In this document: positions 34,820-47,049 of the stretch, in pieces
How positions within the stretch are numbered: position 1 is the stretch's first letter
Layout of the letters: every line of letters starts with the position of its first letter
NCBI GenBank assembly: GCA_030142905.1
Contig: JASJOG010000112.1
Span: 970,501 to 1,034,500, forward strand
Source of the DNA: Heliopora coerulea
Lineage: Eukaryota; Cnidaria; Anthozoa; Scleralcyonacea; Helioporidae
Length of the DNA stretch: 64,000 nucleotides
Direction: 5' to 3'
Program-made: the position numbers and the translations under genes
Notes under the pieces: generated by a model
Databases searched by the model: none
Seen by the model: the letters and a program-made list of their open reading frames with translations, nothing else
Told to the model about the DNA's origin: nothing

Positions 34820-36679
34820 CATCATCATCAAGCTTTATTTCCCCACGGTATCCCATCATTACAAGGCAATGCTCTTCCACAGAGCCGTACAATAACTAAA
34901 ATTTTACAATACGATCATGAATACCCTATTTTATATAAATTACACATATTAACAATACTAATTATTACAACATATTAATTCTATGAGTAAATTTCAAAGA
35001 ATAACCCAAGCAATTAAGTGATAATGGAACAGAAATCTAAAGAGTACTTTTAAACAAAGCAACTGACGGCTTAGTTTTAAATTCATTTGACATGCCACTC
35101 CACAGAACTGCACCTCGATAGCTAAAACTCTTTTTTAGAGCATCATTTTGAGGTCTTTGCATAAAAATGTTCTTTGAGCTTCCTCTCAAGTTATATGAAT
35201 GAATTTGAGAAATGGGTTCAAATGAAGATTTCAGGCCAGTAGGCACAAATTGTTTATAGTCTTGTAAACGCAAAACGGCAGTTGCTTAGTGCGTCTTTGA
35301 TAAAGAGTTTCCCAACCACGGTCATTTAAGATGTCAGAAGATCGATGTTCATAACCTGAATAAGTGATTATTCTATCTGCCCCGTTTTGAAGTTTCTGGA
35401 GTCCGTCAGATAGGCATTTTCCCAAACATCCCCACACTTTACTACAATAGTCAAGATACGGTATAATCAGTGCTTTATATATTCTCAATAAAGATAGGTG
35501 GGGTACAAGGTTACCAACTCGTTTTAATGCCCCAAGAGCTGCAGAAATCTTCTTGAATGTTGTACCAACTTAAGTTTACTAACTTAAGGTTTCATCTACA
35601 TCAATTCTTAAAAATGTATAGGAGTTTACTCTAAGTAGTGGTTGATCTTTGACTTTAATATCAAGATCATGTTGCAATTGATCGAGTCTATGGTTGCTTG
35701 CTTGCTATTATAAGGTACTTCGTCTTTTTGACATGTAAAGTAAGTTTGTTGGCTTCTAGCCACGTCTGGACCATTTTTAAATCGCTATTTAACTAAGTTG
35801 TAAGGTTTCAGGCTCGGAGGCTGTAAAACATGTATCATCTGGATACATCATAACAGAGGATGAGAATGGGTAGGCTTGAAAATCATTAATATAGATTAAA
35901 AGTAATAAGGGCTCAAGCACAGGTAATTGGGGTACTCCACAGATAATTGGAAGGCAACTAGAAAAAGAAACGTTTACGTACCTACACTGTTTACGATCCG
36001 AAAGATATGAGGTAAACCAGAGAAAGGCATGAGCGTCTACTCCATAGAGTTTAAGCTTTTCAAATAAAATCTGATGGTTGACCGTATCAAAAGCTTTCTT
36101 TAGATCCAAACTAGTACAACGTTAAGTAGACCATTATCGATATTTAAATATCAATCATTCGTGGCCTCAAGTAAAGCTGTATGGGTTGAATGCATTGGTC
36201 TAAAAGGATGTTGAGAATCTCCTAGGAGATTATTTTCAATTAAATAAATATAAAGCTGGTGGAAAACAATCTTCTCCAGTATTTTACTAATGATCGGTAG
36301 AACAGATATAGGCCTGTAGTTATTTGGGTCAAACTTAGTATTTTCCTCATACGTTGGAGATACTCGTGCAATTTTAATAGTCATCAGGAAATATAACCCT
36401 ACTAATTGACAGATCTATAATAAAAGTTAACAATGGTGTTTTAATTGGAGCAGCTTCTTTCAATAGTCTGCAAGAAATTCCATCAAGGCCACCTCGTTTA
36501 TTTAGTGGTAATGACAGTCTTAATTTATGAGCAGCGCTGTTATTGGTTTTTTTAATAGAAAAGCTGTGTTGAGTAGGATTGATATATTCTCAAAATGTAG
36601 CATCCTTCGCGGGGATTTCATTTGCTAATGGTGGCCCTATTTGCGTAAAGTGGTGATCTAATACATCACTGATTTCCAG
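34820..36679 (-). pseudogene. CR1-like 3' half, block C
   Basis: Minus strand. The 3' end near 34820-34850 carries an AATAAA-like tail followed by a TGATGATGA run, the short tandem ending typical of CR1/L2 elements. RT core at 35789-36109, C-terminal region at 35037-35488 in two overlapping frames, upstream RT at 36151-36384 (NYRPISVLPIISKILEKIVF). The catalytic box reads MYPDD. Confidence 0.8.
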
Positions 36680-38623
36680 AGGCATACCGTGCGGGGGGTG
36701 TGGGGGCTATTACAACCTTCTACATTTTGGTGAACTGGTCGGTAAAACGCCAGACTGTTGGTAAAGCACGACTTCCGTCGGTAAAGACCGTATGTATAAC
36801 CAGAAATTGGGAAAACCGTGAAACTTAAACCTGTCGTCGGGTAACTTGTTCGTGTTTTGTGATGATTTTAAAAATTCACAGTTCGGAAATTAGACTTTAT
36901 TTAAAATCGAAAGTATTCTAGACATTCGTGGGCTGGAAAAAAAGTTAAATTTAGCCGGCAATTAAGCCATTTGATTGGGTCGAGAGCTGAAACTGGAAAA
37001 CACCAGGAAAATGAGGATAAACGATCTTTCCTTCCAATTTACACATTGGTTAAATGCGCAAAACCGTTATCACATGTCTTATATGTTCTTCGTCACACAT
37101 GCATCTTTCCCACGGATTGTTTAAAGTTCGTAATATCAGTTTCCAAAATTTTTCACGATCTGATAGTCTGATACTGCATTTAAACGGAAAGTCATTCGGC
37201 CAGCAAAATGCCTCCAAAAGAGCGTACAAACCACTACAAGATTCGCTATATTTGTTGTTGTTTAAGAGAAACTCATGACCAGAATATAAATAGAAATTCG
37301 TAAATTGGACATAATGACTGTTTTATGCAAGTAAACATTCAACAACAGTATGAAATGTTTAAACATGTTGTATGCATGATTATGTTCCAAAATGCAATGT
37401 AAGTTTTACAAAATATCTTTATTGCTACTGTAAACTGGTAGTTCGGTTAACATCCAAAATAGAACTTTTTAAAAACGTTCGAAAATGAAAAATTGCCATC
37501 TTTTTTACAAATTTGTAACAGCAGTTTTGTCTTGACCACTGATCATTATGTCCAGTGACCCACCCAAGGTGGGTGGGCTTAATGGGCTTAAGCCCGCCCT
37601 TAGCAGCCACATAAACATCTCTATTTGCGTCAACGAAACAAATAAACTAAAAATGTAACGTAAAATCAAAAGGAAACAGCGTAGGTGGTACGATGCCTCT
37701 AAAAGAGGACAGTGAAATGTTATAATTTCTCTGTCACCTTACTGTTGTGTTGTGTATAAAGACTGTCAAGTCTTAATCAGACAGCGCCACCATCACAATT
37801 GCGTAGGGATTATCCCGATTTTGAATGGAAATCCCAAATCCTGACCGATATCCTGTCGTTATTTGGAAAATGCCGATTTTGACATCTGCTTCAAGGAACA
37901 ACAAGGGTAGGAAGATATTTTCGTCAAATTCTATGGCTAGTAGAGCAATATATTTTTCGGATACCCAGTTAAAAATGTCGCTAGCAGTAGACAAATGGCC
38001 GAAACGAATAGGATATAAACTAGAGTGGTTGGCTTTTAATAAATTAGTAATATCCGGTTCTTCGAACTTCGTCTTGATGATTATATCTCGGTGTGAGGAA
38101 TTACGATACTTTGTCTTTCAGTACTGTAGTATTTTTTAATTAAAAAGCAAGTGCAAAATAACGATAAATTTACCAAGCATTTTTCACAGAAATTATCGTC
38201 TGGGATTGCTAGAAATGGAGTTTCAAGGCATCAAGATTTCAAAATTTTCTTGGAGGAGCAAGCGCCCAGACCCCCCTTGTCAAATATAGATTTGTCTCGG
38301 TCCTTTGATTGGACAGTCTGCTCAATGCCGCAATTAGCCTCGTAAAGACTTTGAAATGTAAAATATTTGTGGAAGAGCATGATGCCAAAGCTTCCAAGTG
38401 GAAGCTGATTTAACGTTTCTAGCCCTTCTTAAAAAAATCGGGGGTGGGCCGTTGAGTATGTCACTTTTTTACGCACTCCTGAATCCTGACCACTTGGAAT
38501 AAACGGATCGATGACCCCTTTGACTCTGGGATTTTAATTTATTTCTGTTGGTAAAATTAGGACTAGACTGTACACTCACCCCACCCCCCACCCCCTCCTC
38601 ACTCAAAATGGGCACGGTACGCC
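36680..38623. mobile_element. GGCGTACC-type insertion, block C
   Basis: Left end GGCATACCGTGCGG, right end GCACGGTACGCC, at the same site in the CR1-like frame as in block A. A 73-codon minus frame (37773-37994) and a 104-codon plus frame (37825-38139) overlap here and neither is recognised. Confidence 0.55.
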
Positions 38624-39860
38624 ACTGCCTATTTCACTTGAGGAAGCATAAGTTACATCCCCAATACTAATATTATCTATCTCTGTGTAATAGGGATTTT
38701 TCCCCATAATCATGTTCACCTTTTTCCAAGAGTCCCTGGTATTACCTACGGTTTCTTTGAAATAATTATTATAATACGCAACCTTTGCACATTTAAAACT
38801 ATCGGTAACTTTGTTTCGAGTAAGTTTATACTTCAGTCAATTATCACTTGTCTTATCATTGGTTGCTGTTTTTTTAAGATTATCTCTCTTAAACATTAAT
38901 TTCTTTAGTTCAGGCGTTAAACAAGGAGAATGGTTTATTCGGATTTTCCTTTTACGGACTGGCGCATGAGCATCTGATATGTTTTGGAAAGTACTTTTCC
39001 AAATTTGCCAGGCACAATTTGGATTACTTTTGTATTGAATAATGTGCCATGGAGCTAAGTTCTTAGCTAAAGGCATCTCCATTAAAATTTCTAAATTTTC
39101 TGCTAATAATAATCCTAGCTCTCCTTTTAGAGATAGAAAATTTTCGAATTGCATATATGAGAGAATGATCGTTTATTCCTAGCTGACAGACTCGAGAATG
39201 AGCGTACATATTGGGATTATTAGTTATAAATAAATCTATTGTAGTTGCAGTATTTTTAGTTACACGAGTAGGTTCAACAATAGTCTGATGATGTTGATAT
39301 AAATTACATATTTCCATTTAACGTTTATTGTGCGGCTCAAGGGATAGAGACAGCAACATCACAATTTAAAATCCCCAATAATGTTTGTTTTAAGACCAAG
39401 TAATTCTAATCTTTCAATAAGAGATTCAAAAGCTGTAATAGTAACTGAGGTGGAACCAGGAGGCCTATAGGAGGTACCAGGAATAAAAGGCTTGTTTTGG
39501 ACCTTGTTACTTTGGTACAAAGCCATTCTAGTTGGTCAACAACAAGCTCACAAATAAACTTATAATTTATGATAGTTCTGATGTAAAGTACCACATCTCC
39601 ACCGTGCCTATTACGATGTTTTCTGTCTAGGGTGTAAGCAGGAATAGAAATTTCCAAGTCAAAATGGTTTCATCTAAGCGAATTTCATTTATCGCAAGAA
39701 TATCGATACTTTTCGTATTCATATAAACGAGTAATCCGTCGCTATGTACAGGCTGACTACTAATATTTATGGCTGCAATTTTAAATCCTCTAGAGTCGGG
39801 AATTTTGTGCGATAATGTTCGGTTCGCAGTTTCATTGATCATAGAAAATTGTTAAAGTTT
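38624..39860 (-). pseudogene. CR1-like 5' half, block C
   Basis: Minus-strand pieces: linker (38650-39154), endonuclease C-terminal part (39063-39317) and endonuclease start (39406-39842, including DILAINEIRLDE). Several frame shifts. Confidence 0.75.
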
Positions 39861-39869
39861 TGTAATTTT

Positions 39870-40422
39870 GTTTGGCCACTTTTTTAACGGGGGAATGCCG
39901 TTCCCCCTGGCCAAAACCAACCATGGGGAAACGCTGTTCCCCCACCGCATAGAGCTTGGCTTTGAATTTTTTTATTATAATTCTGTTCATATTTTATTGT
40001 CGTATCCCCCTCAAAAGATTCCCGACAAAGGACGTACTTTATTGCGTTAAAATTTCAGTGCCCCTCGATCCCTCTTCTTTTTCACGTGATACGCAAGATT
40101 GATCATGGAAAGGAGAACGAGGAACAAGTAGCAAAGCAAAGATTGTGGCAATTACTTTAGTTTAAAATCATACTTATTTTAGGTACTTAATTATGTAAGT
40201 TTTAAGCAAGGTTGTTATTTTTACAAATCAAGAGCTTAGTTTGTTTACTTCTTTGACAAAGAACAATGCCCTTAAAATTTTATTTGAATAGATTGGAATA
40301 AAAATCAATTGTGTTTATGTAGGACACACTTGTTTATTTCTATATTACTATTCATAAAATGACCACACCAATTCGACTTTCATATGCGTTCCCCCACTTC
40401 AATTTTTTGCAAAACAACGCTG
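39870..40422. mobile_element. Truncated copy of the 591-bp hAT MITE
   Basis: The right end is AAACAACGCTG followed by GTTCATTG. The left terminal repeat is missing; the left part joins directly to the CR1-like 5' region. Confidence 0.7.
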
Positions 40423-41593
40423 GTTCATTGCGAGATATGCATTACCTTTCCTATTTAGGTGGCGTTTACTACCATTAAGGCAGGAATCGTGCAGCCTAAA
40501 ATTGAGAAACTATCACCCCATACAGCAATGCTATGATCCATTTCATTAATTTACATAAGCTATCCATGATCATGAAACAAGGTTTTAGCCATTGTGTATC
40601 CTGAGCTGGCCAAAAAATTTAATAATACAGTATTTTAAACCTCTATCCACACTTCAACCCAACAGTGCTGCTCATGAGTAAGGCTATCTTTACTCGCGAG
40701 TAGTAAGAACGCAAGCTTGTTCTGACTCGCTAATTACGAGTGCTAGCATGTCTAGTAAATTTAATTATTATATACGTACTGTGATATACTCCTTAGTAAG
40801 CGCAAAGATAAAAGTCGTCTCTTACAGGTGAAGTTCTATCGCGATTGGTCAGACGATTTTTCTTTCTGGTGAATACAATCTTCTGACCAATCAGAGGCCC
40901 CTGGCAAATGTTCGCCACTAATGAGAAAAGGGTATCGTTTTTTTCCCGCCGCAGCTCAAGCAAACCTTAACAGCTCGAACTTTTTGTTTGCTCTCAGATA
41001 TCATCTTTATTACGTTGTGTTCATACTTATCTTGCTGTTAAACATGTGAACTTTTGCGAGTATCGTTAAAAACAAATACATTTTCTAACTTTTATGTTGT
41101 CTTTATACGACTTCGTCGACTTGTCGTGGAGGGGAATTCTAAAGAGCGTTTGTTCCTTCACTTGTCATAAAAGAAATTTTAATCACAGTAGGCATGTAAT
41201 AAACAAATGACCTCATGGTTGGCTCGCTTGTCCGATTTTTATTCACGTGTGAATAAAACTCGTACTCGCTCACCAACCATGAAGTAATCTATATATATTT
41301 GCAGTGCTCGCGTATTCATACATCCCGAGTATTATAAGAGTGAAAAGATTTGAGGTATGGGTGTCGGAAAACGTTGCCCCTGCGAATTAGTAATTACACA
41401 GTTGTAGCCTAATGTATGTTTTAATACTCTTACTCACAATCAATTTCGGTACACTTCGGTGTATCATTATTTGAAAATTGAAGTACTATCTTATGTTCCT
41501 TATCTTTAATTAAGCTGTTGGTACTAAATCAATTTTCCACGTGTTAATGTTATTTGAAACTTTATTTTTTTCCACGTATAACACGATAAACAA

Positions 41594-42030
41594 TATGTTC
41601 AAACTATCAAACAACAAAAATTACAACCTAAGAAATAACAACCTTACGCTGACTCTGTCACAACCAAAAACAAATGCAATGAAAAGAGCTTTTAGTTATG
41701 AAGGTGCCAAAGTCTGGAATAACCAACCAGCTGAGTAGAAAAGTGCAGTTTTAAATAATAGATTAAATAATAGTATTTTTAATAATTTTAAAAAGTAATA
41801 TCTTAGTTATTTTATAATGCGTGCAAATTCATATTGCAACTGTAAATAGTTTTACTAGTATTCAATATGTGGGTTTCTGATCTACAATTTTATGGATTTT
41901 TAACTTTTTATAACAGTTACACATGGCCTTGTGAGAAACAACCATTGTTAGTTTATTACATTCTTATATATTGAGGTTGAAAAATCTACCGTTTTAAAAG
42001 GTGATTAAATAAAATAAATAAAAGATGATT
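41594..42030 (+). pseudogene. 3' end of a non-LTR retrotransposon
   Basis: About 50 codons read NYNLRNNNLTLTLSQP ... KRAFSYEGAKVWNNQPAE and then stop. This is the conserved C-terminus of CR1/L2-type ORF2 proteins, followed by an AT-rich 3' tail ending in AAATAAAATAAATAAAAG. The orientation is opposite to the block elements. Confidence 0.65.
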
Positions 42031-42408
42031 AAATATTGGTAGCACTTACGTTCAAAACTAACGGATAATCTATAAGATGATTGATCAGCATTTCGAAATG
42101 TTTTTCCAGAAGCCTCTGTTAACTGATTTCTTCTGTAGACCCAGGATAAAAGTTTTTTTCCTGTTATTAATTGTTAGCAAAGTTAGAAGTTCAATAAGCA
42201 TAAAAAGTGATTAATTGACTTGTTGTGATAAACTTGAACATAACGGTTTCCGAATATAAGTTATTTGCATCAGGTTACCAAGGAAGATAATTCCATATCT
42301 TGTATATTAATGAACAGAGTCATAATTCCAGCACGTTGTTGTCCAACATTTTTACTTTTTTATATATACTTATCGTTACTCTTCTAAGCACTTCTTATCT
42401 CAATTCAG

Positions 42409-42693
42409 ACGCCAGTTCGAAGTCAGAAAAGATTGGCGCACTTAATGCGGAATCTTATCAGGAGATTTGTCGGATATTGAATCAGGATCTTCCAGGGAAG
42501 GACTGGAAAACTATGGCCGGGAAAATGGGATACAACATTCACGAGATGAAGTCATTTTCCGTGAATGACAACCCTGCAGGTGTTGCGCTTGAAGACTGGG
42601 GAACAGTCGATGGAAATGATTTACATGAATTGATCAAAATTCTCACAGACATGGAGAGAGATGACGTGGTAGAAATTGTAAGAGATGCCGGTT
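42409..42693 (+). CDS. Death-domain exon 1
   Basis: A 95-codon exon lies between acceptor TATCTCAATTCAG and donor GGTT|GTAAGT, phase 1 on both sides. It encodes a six-helix death-fold domain similar to the MyD88/IRAK/UNC5-type: LNQDLPGKDWKTMAGKMGY, then VNDNPAGVALEDWG and LIKILTDMERDDVVEIV, which fit helices 2-3, 4 and 5-6. Such domains mediate homotypic assembly of receptor-proximal signalling complexes. A second copy is at 63347-63633. Reading upstream of the acceptor gives a hydrophobic stretch that looks like a signal peptide, but it lies in the intron by this model. Confidence 0.75.
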
Positions 42694-43752
42694 GTAAGTA
42701 CATTATCCATTAACTAACTCTGGGTAAAAGCCATCACGTTTTGCACTTAATTTGAAAACTTTACTTACCTAGGACCCCCGGGTTCTAAATCGCACGGGAA
42801 ATACAGTTTCCTCGGAAGATACTTACCTGACGGGAAGATGTAGTTGTCAGAGCTTCTTTGTAGACTGATATGAGCAATACTGTTCCCCATCCATTCGCAC
42901 ATTTATGAAGCGAATGTATATATCGGGTAGAAATCTTTCATCCAATCTCTTTTGTAATGTTTTTGGATGTACATGACATAAAAAATTCTAGATTCAATGG
43001 GAGTATCATTACGAGGTCGAGTGTCCACCCTCTTCGTAGACTGGGTCGACCTTGCACTCGCTCTTGTAAGTTGCAATAGTTGGTAAATCTGAAGGAAGTG
43101 TGCATGCGACCACAAGCAAAACAAACACGTATGGTGAATAATAGGAGTTACTTCGGCGTGTTGCGATTGTTTTCGAAGATTTCAGACTCGAACCTGAATT
43201 CAATCAAGAAAGCGGGGAGAAAGCGCATAGGCAAAAGAATTTTCAACCTAGTTTTTGCTGTCTTCAAACACGAGCAAATATCTTTGTCAGAAAACATGTT
43301 ACAGAATGTTCGCAGTTGTCGACTGGGCTTTAGAAGTCTTTCTCTCCTGCTTTTCTTCTTATGTAAAAGGAAACAGAACTGACTATTTAACACTAGCGGA
43401 AAGTTGTTTTCGTCACACATTTTCTCTCCCAGTGCTCATATTTCTCGTGGGTTAATGTATTGACCTCATGAAGTCAATTTCATTCTTTTTCAGTTATTTA
43501 ACTTCAGCTTACCGACATCTGTAGGGCGCACTTCTTGCGTATGAGAACATTTTCTTCTTTTCTACCTTTCCTTGCACTCTCAGAAAGTACGTCAACGGAT
43601 CCCTTTCTGCCTTGGCATTGAACTGTATTTTTGTGCTTATAGGGTAGTTTTGATCGTTTTCAAAACTCACAGCCAAAACAGAAAACAAATTTTAAATCGC
43701 CTTCACTGTAAAACTGGCTATCGTTAAATTCTATTAATATCCCTTTTTATAG
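42694..43752. other. Intron between the two death exons
   Basis: Holds the short repeat at 42895-42985. The minus-strand frame 43009-43203 contains a hydrophobic run (YVFVLLVVACTLPSDLP) resembling a signal peptide but has no further support. Nothing else is recognised. Confidence 0.4.
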
Positions 43753-44040
43753 TAGAAGCACCACCGTACCGTTTACGAATGGAGGAGATTGTTGAAATAT
43801 CGAGAGGAATTCAAAGGGTATGGAGGGAAGTAGCCTACCTGACAACACTATTTGAAACGCACGAAATTGAAGACCTAAGTAATTCAAAAGTTAATGAAGG
43901 CAGAATGGGCAAGGCTCATACGATGCTTACACGTTACATGGAGCGTGGAGGGACGAGACAAAGGCTAGCTGGAGCGCTTGAGAAGCTTCGGTTAAACTCT
44001 CTATCTCAGGAAGTCCGATCTGGATATTTTATCAATACTG
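43753..44040 (+). CDS. Death-domain exon 2
   Basis: A 96-codon exon between acceptor CCCTTTTTATAG and donor ATACTG|GTGAGG, phase 1 on both sides. The reading VWREVAYLTTLFETHEIEDL ... AHTMLTRYMERGG ... LAGALEKLRLNSLSQEV matches the classical death-domain pattern (tryptophan in helix 2, then a helix 5 ML--Y/W and ALEKL-L near helix 6). It differs from exon 1, so the protein would have two unlike death folds. If the donor is not used, reading continues as GEEE and stops at 44054, with AATAAA at 44205-44210: a plausible alternative last exon. Confidence 0.75.
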
Positions 44041-44162
44041 GTGAGGAAGAGTAATCCATGGATTTTTAAGTTTTCAAATTTTTTTAGGGAACAGTGATTA
44101 AGGCAACAAGGCAAAGAGGGGCTCGGGACTTGGAAGGTTGTTTACATATAGATGGGCCTATG

Positions 44163-44193
44163 AGTGTGTGTGTGTGTGTGTGGGGGGGGGGGG
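44163..44193. repeat. (GT)n followed by poly-G
   Basis: GTGTGTGTGTGTGTG followed by about twelve G. Confidence 0.9.
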
Positions 44194-44344
44194 CTTATAA
44201 CCGGAATAAATTTTTTGTTTACAAATAGATGGACCTATTAATCGGGTGAGCTTATTACTGATGGGGCTTATAACCAGGATTTTACGGTGTGCGTTCACTT
44301 GGGCCAGCGATTGCTGGGCGTGCAACACGGTCACGAACGCTAAT

Positions 44345-44560
44345 TTGTCAAGTATAAAATAAAATATTTCCCGAAAAATAGAGACATCTTCGAAAACTCA
44401 AGATATGAGTCAAAACAAGACGATGATGACTTTGTAATAAAGTCGAAATATTACAGTCTCATATACTCGTCTTGTTCACTCATATCTTGGGTTTTCCAAG
44501 ATGTCTCTATTTTTTGGAATATGTTTTATCTTATACTTTTTGAAGTTGTCGGCTAGTCAT
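44345..44560. mobile_element. MITE related to 27265-27509
   Basis: Inverse arms around AAACTCAAGATATGAGT and ACTCATATCTTGGGTTTT, with GATGACTTTGTAATAAAGTCGAAAT in the loop. Ends in TATACTTTTTGAAGTTGTCGG as in the other copy. Confidence 0.6.
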
Positions 44561-44709
44561 GGTTTCTAATTTGGCAAACCACGTAAATTTTTGAAGAACT
44601 GTGCTTCCCGTGAGTAACTTCTTATATAAGTAACATTTCTTTTTTTTGAGATTACATTTGATTTAAGAGAAGTAAGTATTTTTTGTTTCCCATTTCTATT
44701 GGTTCACAG

Positions 44710-44820
44710 CTTCCAGAACGACAATAACACTGATCAACATGAAACCAAATGCCCTTTTGCTTGTTATTCGTCAAAAACACTTAGTTGACGTTGTGGCAAT
44801 CGAAGCACCAGACGGGAAAC
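44710..44820 (+). CDS. Candidate additional exon (37 codons)
   Basis: After a strong acceptor (TTTCCCATTTCTATTGGTTCACAG) the sequence stays open for 111 bases to GGGAAAC|GTAAAT. Length is a multiple of three and both edges are phase 1, like the other exons. The peptide contains MKPNALLLVIRQKHLVDVV and is not recognised. It may be a further exon of the kinase/death gene or a chance open stretch; the donor is only moderate. Confidence 0.35.
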
Positions 44821-45183
44821 GTAAATTTGTTATAAAAATTAATACCCATCAAAATATTTTAAATAAACCCCTAATAACTCACCATTGATACACAGGACAT
44901 TTAATTATCTAACGTTTCGTTGCTATTCCTGCAAAGGCATCAGGGAAAATTGACTTCCTTATGGTTTTCGTAATCTTACTTATCAACTAGATGACAAGTT
45001 TATTTAAAGAGCCATTATTTAAGTAGCTAGAGACTTGTGCTACATTTTCATTGTCTGATGATGTTGCAAGAATAGCTACGAAATGTTAAATCAACAAATA
45101 TTTTGTATCTCATTCAACATTGTTGCATACGACAGTGTCTCGTTGGAAACAAAACAAAGGGTGTTGAATCTTTTGCGAACAAA
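44821..45183. other. Short spacer before block D
   Basis: AT-rich; nothing recognised. Block D homology begins near 45130 with CTCGTTGGAAACAAAACAAAGGG. Confidence 0.35.
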
Positions 45184-45361
45184 CAGTGGCGTAACGGAAC
45201 TACTAGGAGCCCTTAGGAGATTTTCGTTAGGGAGCCCCCGCCATCCCCACTGAGTATAAACATATATTTCAAAACTATAATCTCAATTGTCTTTACAGAG
45301 TCATCAGGGCGGGGGCCTTTTGGAGTAGCTCTAACCCTGACCATAGTCCGTTACGCCATTG
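45184..45361. mobile_element. hAT-type MITE, block D
   Basis: Ends CAGTGGCGTAACGG and CCGTTACGCCATTG, followed by CCAGCAAG as in block C. Confidence 0.7.
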
Positions 45362-45436
45362 CCAGCAAGTGTCCAAGTCTGGGCCTTTTTTGTTCCTGAA
45401 TTCTTCCTGGGAATCTAATCATAATCGGCCATACTA

Positions 45437-47049
45437 CTTTTCATCATTATCAAGTTTTATTTACCCATGCTATCTCATCGTTACAAAACAATGCTCTTCC
45501 AGAGAGCCGTACAATAATTAAGTTTTTACAATACAATCATGAATACCCTACTATATATAAATTACACATATTAACAATACTAACTATTACAACATATTAA
45601 TACTATGAATAAATTTCAAAAAATAACCCAAGCAATAAGTGACAATGGAACAGAAATCTAAAGAACACTTTTAAGCAAAGCAACTGACGGCTTAGTTTTA
45701 AATTCATTTGGTAGGCTATTCCACAGAACTCCACCTCGATAGCTAAAACTCTTCTTTGGAGCATCAGTTTGAGGTGTTTAGATCAAAATGTTGTTTGATC
45801 TGCCTCTCAGGTTATATGAAGGAATTTGAGAGGTGGGTTCAAATAAAGATTTCAGGCCTGTAGGAAACAAATTATTGATAGTCTTGTAAACGGAAAAAGC
45901 CAGTTGCTTAGTGCGTCTTTGATAAAGAGTTTCCCAACCAAGGTCATTCAAGATGTCCGATGGTCGATGCTCATAACCTGAATAAGTAACTATTCTACCT
46001 ACCCTGTTTTGCAGTTTCTGGAGTCCGTCAGAATTGCATTTTCCCAAACATCCCTACTCTTCAATAAAATAGTCAAGATACGGTATTATCAGAGCTTTAT
46101 ATATTCTCAATAAGGTTTGGCGGGGTACAAGGTTACGAACTCGTTTTAATGCCCCAAGACCTGCGGAAATCTTCTTGAATATTGTACCAACTTAAGTTTG
46201 CCAACTTAGGGTCTCATCTACATCAACTCCTAAATATCCATAGGAGTTTAGCCTTAATAGTGGCTGGTCTTTGACTTTGATATGAAAATTATGTTCCAAT
46301 TGATTGAGTCTATGGTTTCTTGCTATTATAAATACTTCGTCCTTTTGACGTACACCGTTTACGATCCGAAAGATATAAGGTAAACCAGAGAAGGGCATGA
46401 GCGTCTACTGCATAGAGTTTAAGCTTTTCAAGTAAAATCTGATGGTTGACCGTATCAAAAGCTTTCCTTAGATCCAAACTAGTACAACGTTAAGTAGATC
46501 ATTTTCGATATTTAAATACCAATCATTCGTGGCTTCAAGTAAAGCTGTATGGGTTGAATGCATTGGTCTAAAACCATGTTGAGAATCTCCTAGGAGATCA
46601 TTTTGAATTAAATAAATATAAAGCTGGCTGAAAACAATCTTCTCCACTATTTTACTAATGATCGGTAAAACAGATATAGGCCTGTAGTTATTTGGATCAG
46701 ACTTAGTATTTTCCTTATACCCTCGAGATACTCGTGCGATTTTAATAGTCTTCCGGAAATATACCACTGCTAATTGACAGATTTAAAATAAACGTTAACA
46801 ATGGTGTTATGATTGGTGCAGCTTCTTTCAATAGTCTACAAGAAATTCCATCAAGGCCACCTCGTTTATTTAGTGGTAATGACAGTCTTAATTTATGAAC
46901 AGCGCTGTTATTAGTTTCTTTAATAGAAAAGCTGTGTTGAGTAGGATTGGTATATTCGCAAAAAAAAAGCATCCGTCGTGGGGATGTCATTTGCTAATCG
47001 TGGCCCTATTTGCGTAAAGTGGTGATCTAATACATCACTGATTTCGAGA
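45437..47049 (-). pseudogene. CR1-like 3' half, block D
   Basis: Minus strand: C-terminal region (45778-46047), a later segment LRLNSYGYLGVDVDETLSW (46192-46398) and upstream RT (46468-46990, ending RPISVLPIISKIVEKIVFSQ). The RT core with the catalytic box is largely deleted between about 46350 and 46480. Confidence 0.78.

Larger units (their letters stand above)
33470..41570. repeat. Segmental duplication block C
   Basis: Contains mini-exon 3, a hAT MITE, the CR1-like element in full order with its nested insertion, a truncated copy of the 591-bp MITE and a shorter tail. Block C and block A share the 591-bp MITE, so they share a history not shared by B and D, unless B and D lost it precisely. 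Confidence 0.75.

Noticed and set aside
37773..38139. Overlapping frames of 73 and 104 codons in the block C insertion, considered as a transposase
   Set aside because: Not conserved as open frames in blocks A, B and D and matching no known motif.
42300..42408. Hydrophobic N-terminal stretch before death exon 1 read as a signal peptide
   Set aside because: A strong acceptor (TATCTCAATTCAG) and conservation of the same intron end at 63290-63346 indicate that this is intron sequence.
43009..43203. Minus-strand frame with a signal-peptide-like start and two cysteines, possibly a small secreted peptide
   Set aside because: Short, no ATG-supported family match, no second exon visible, and it lies within an intron of the opposite strand; not enough to call a gene.
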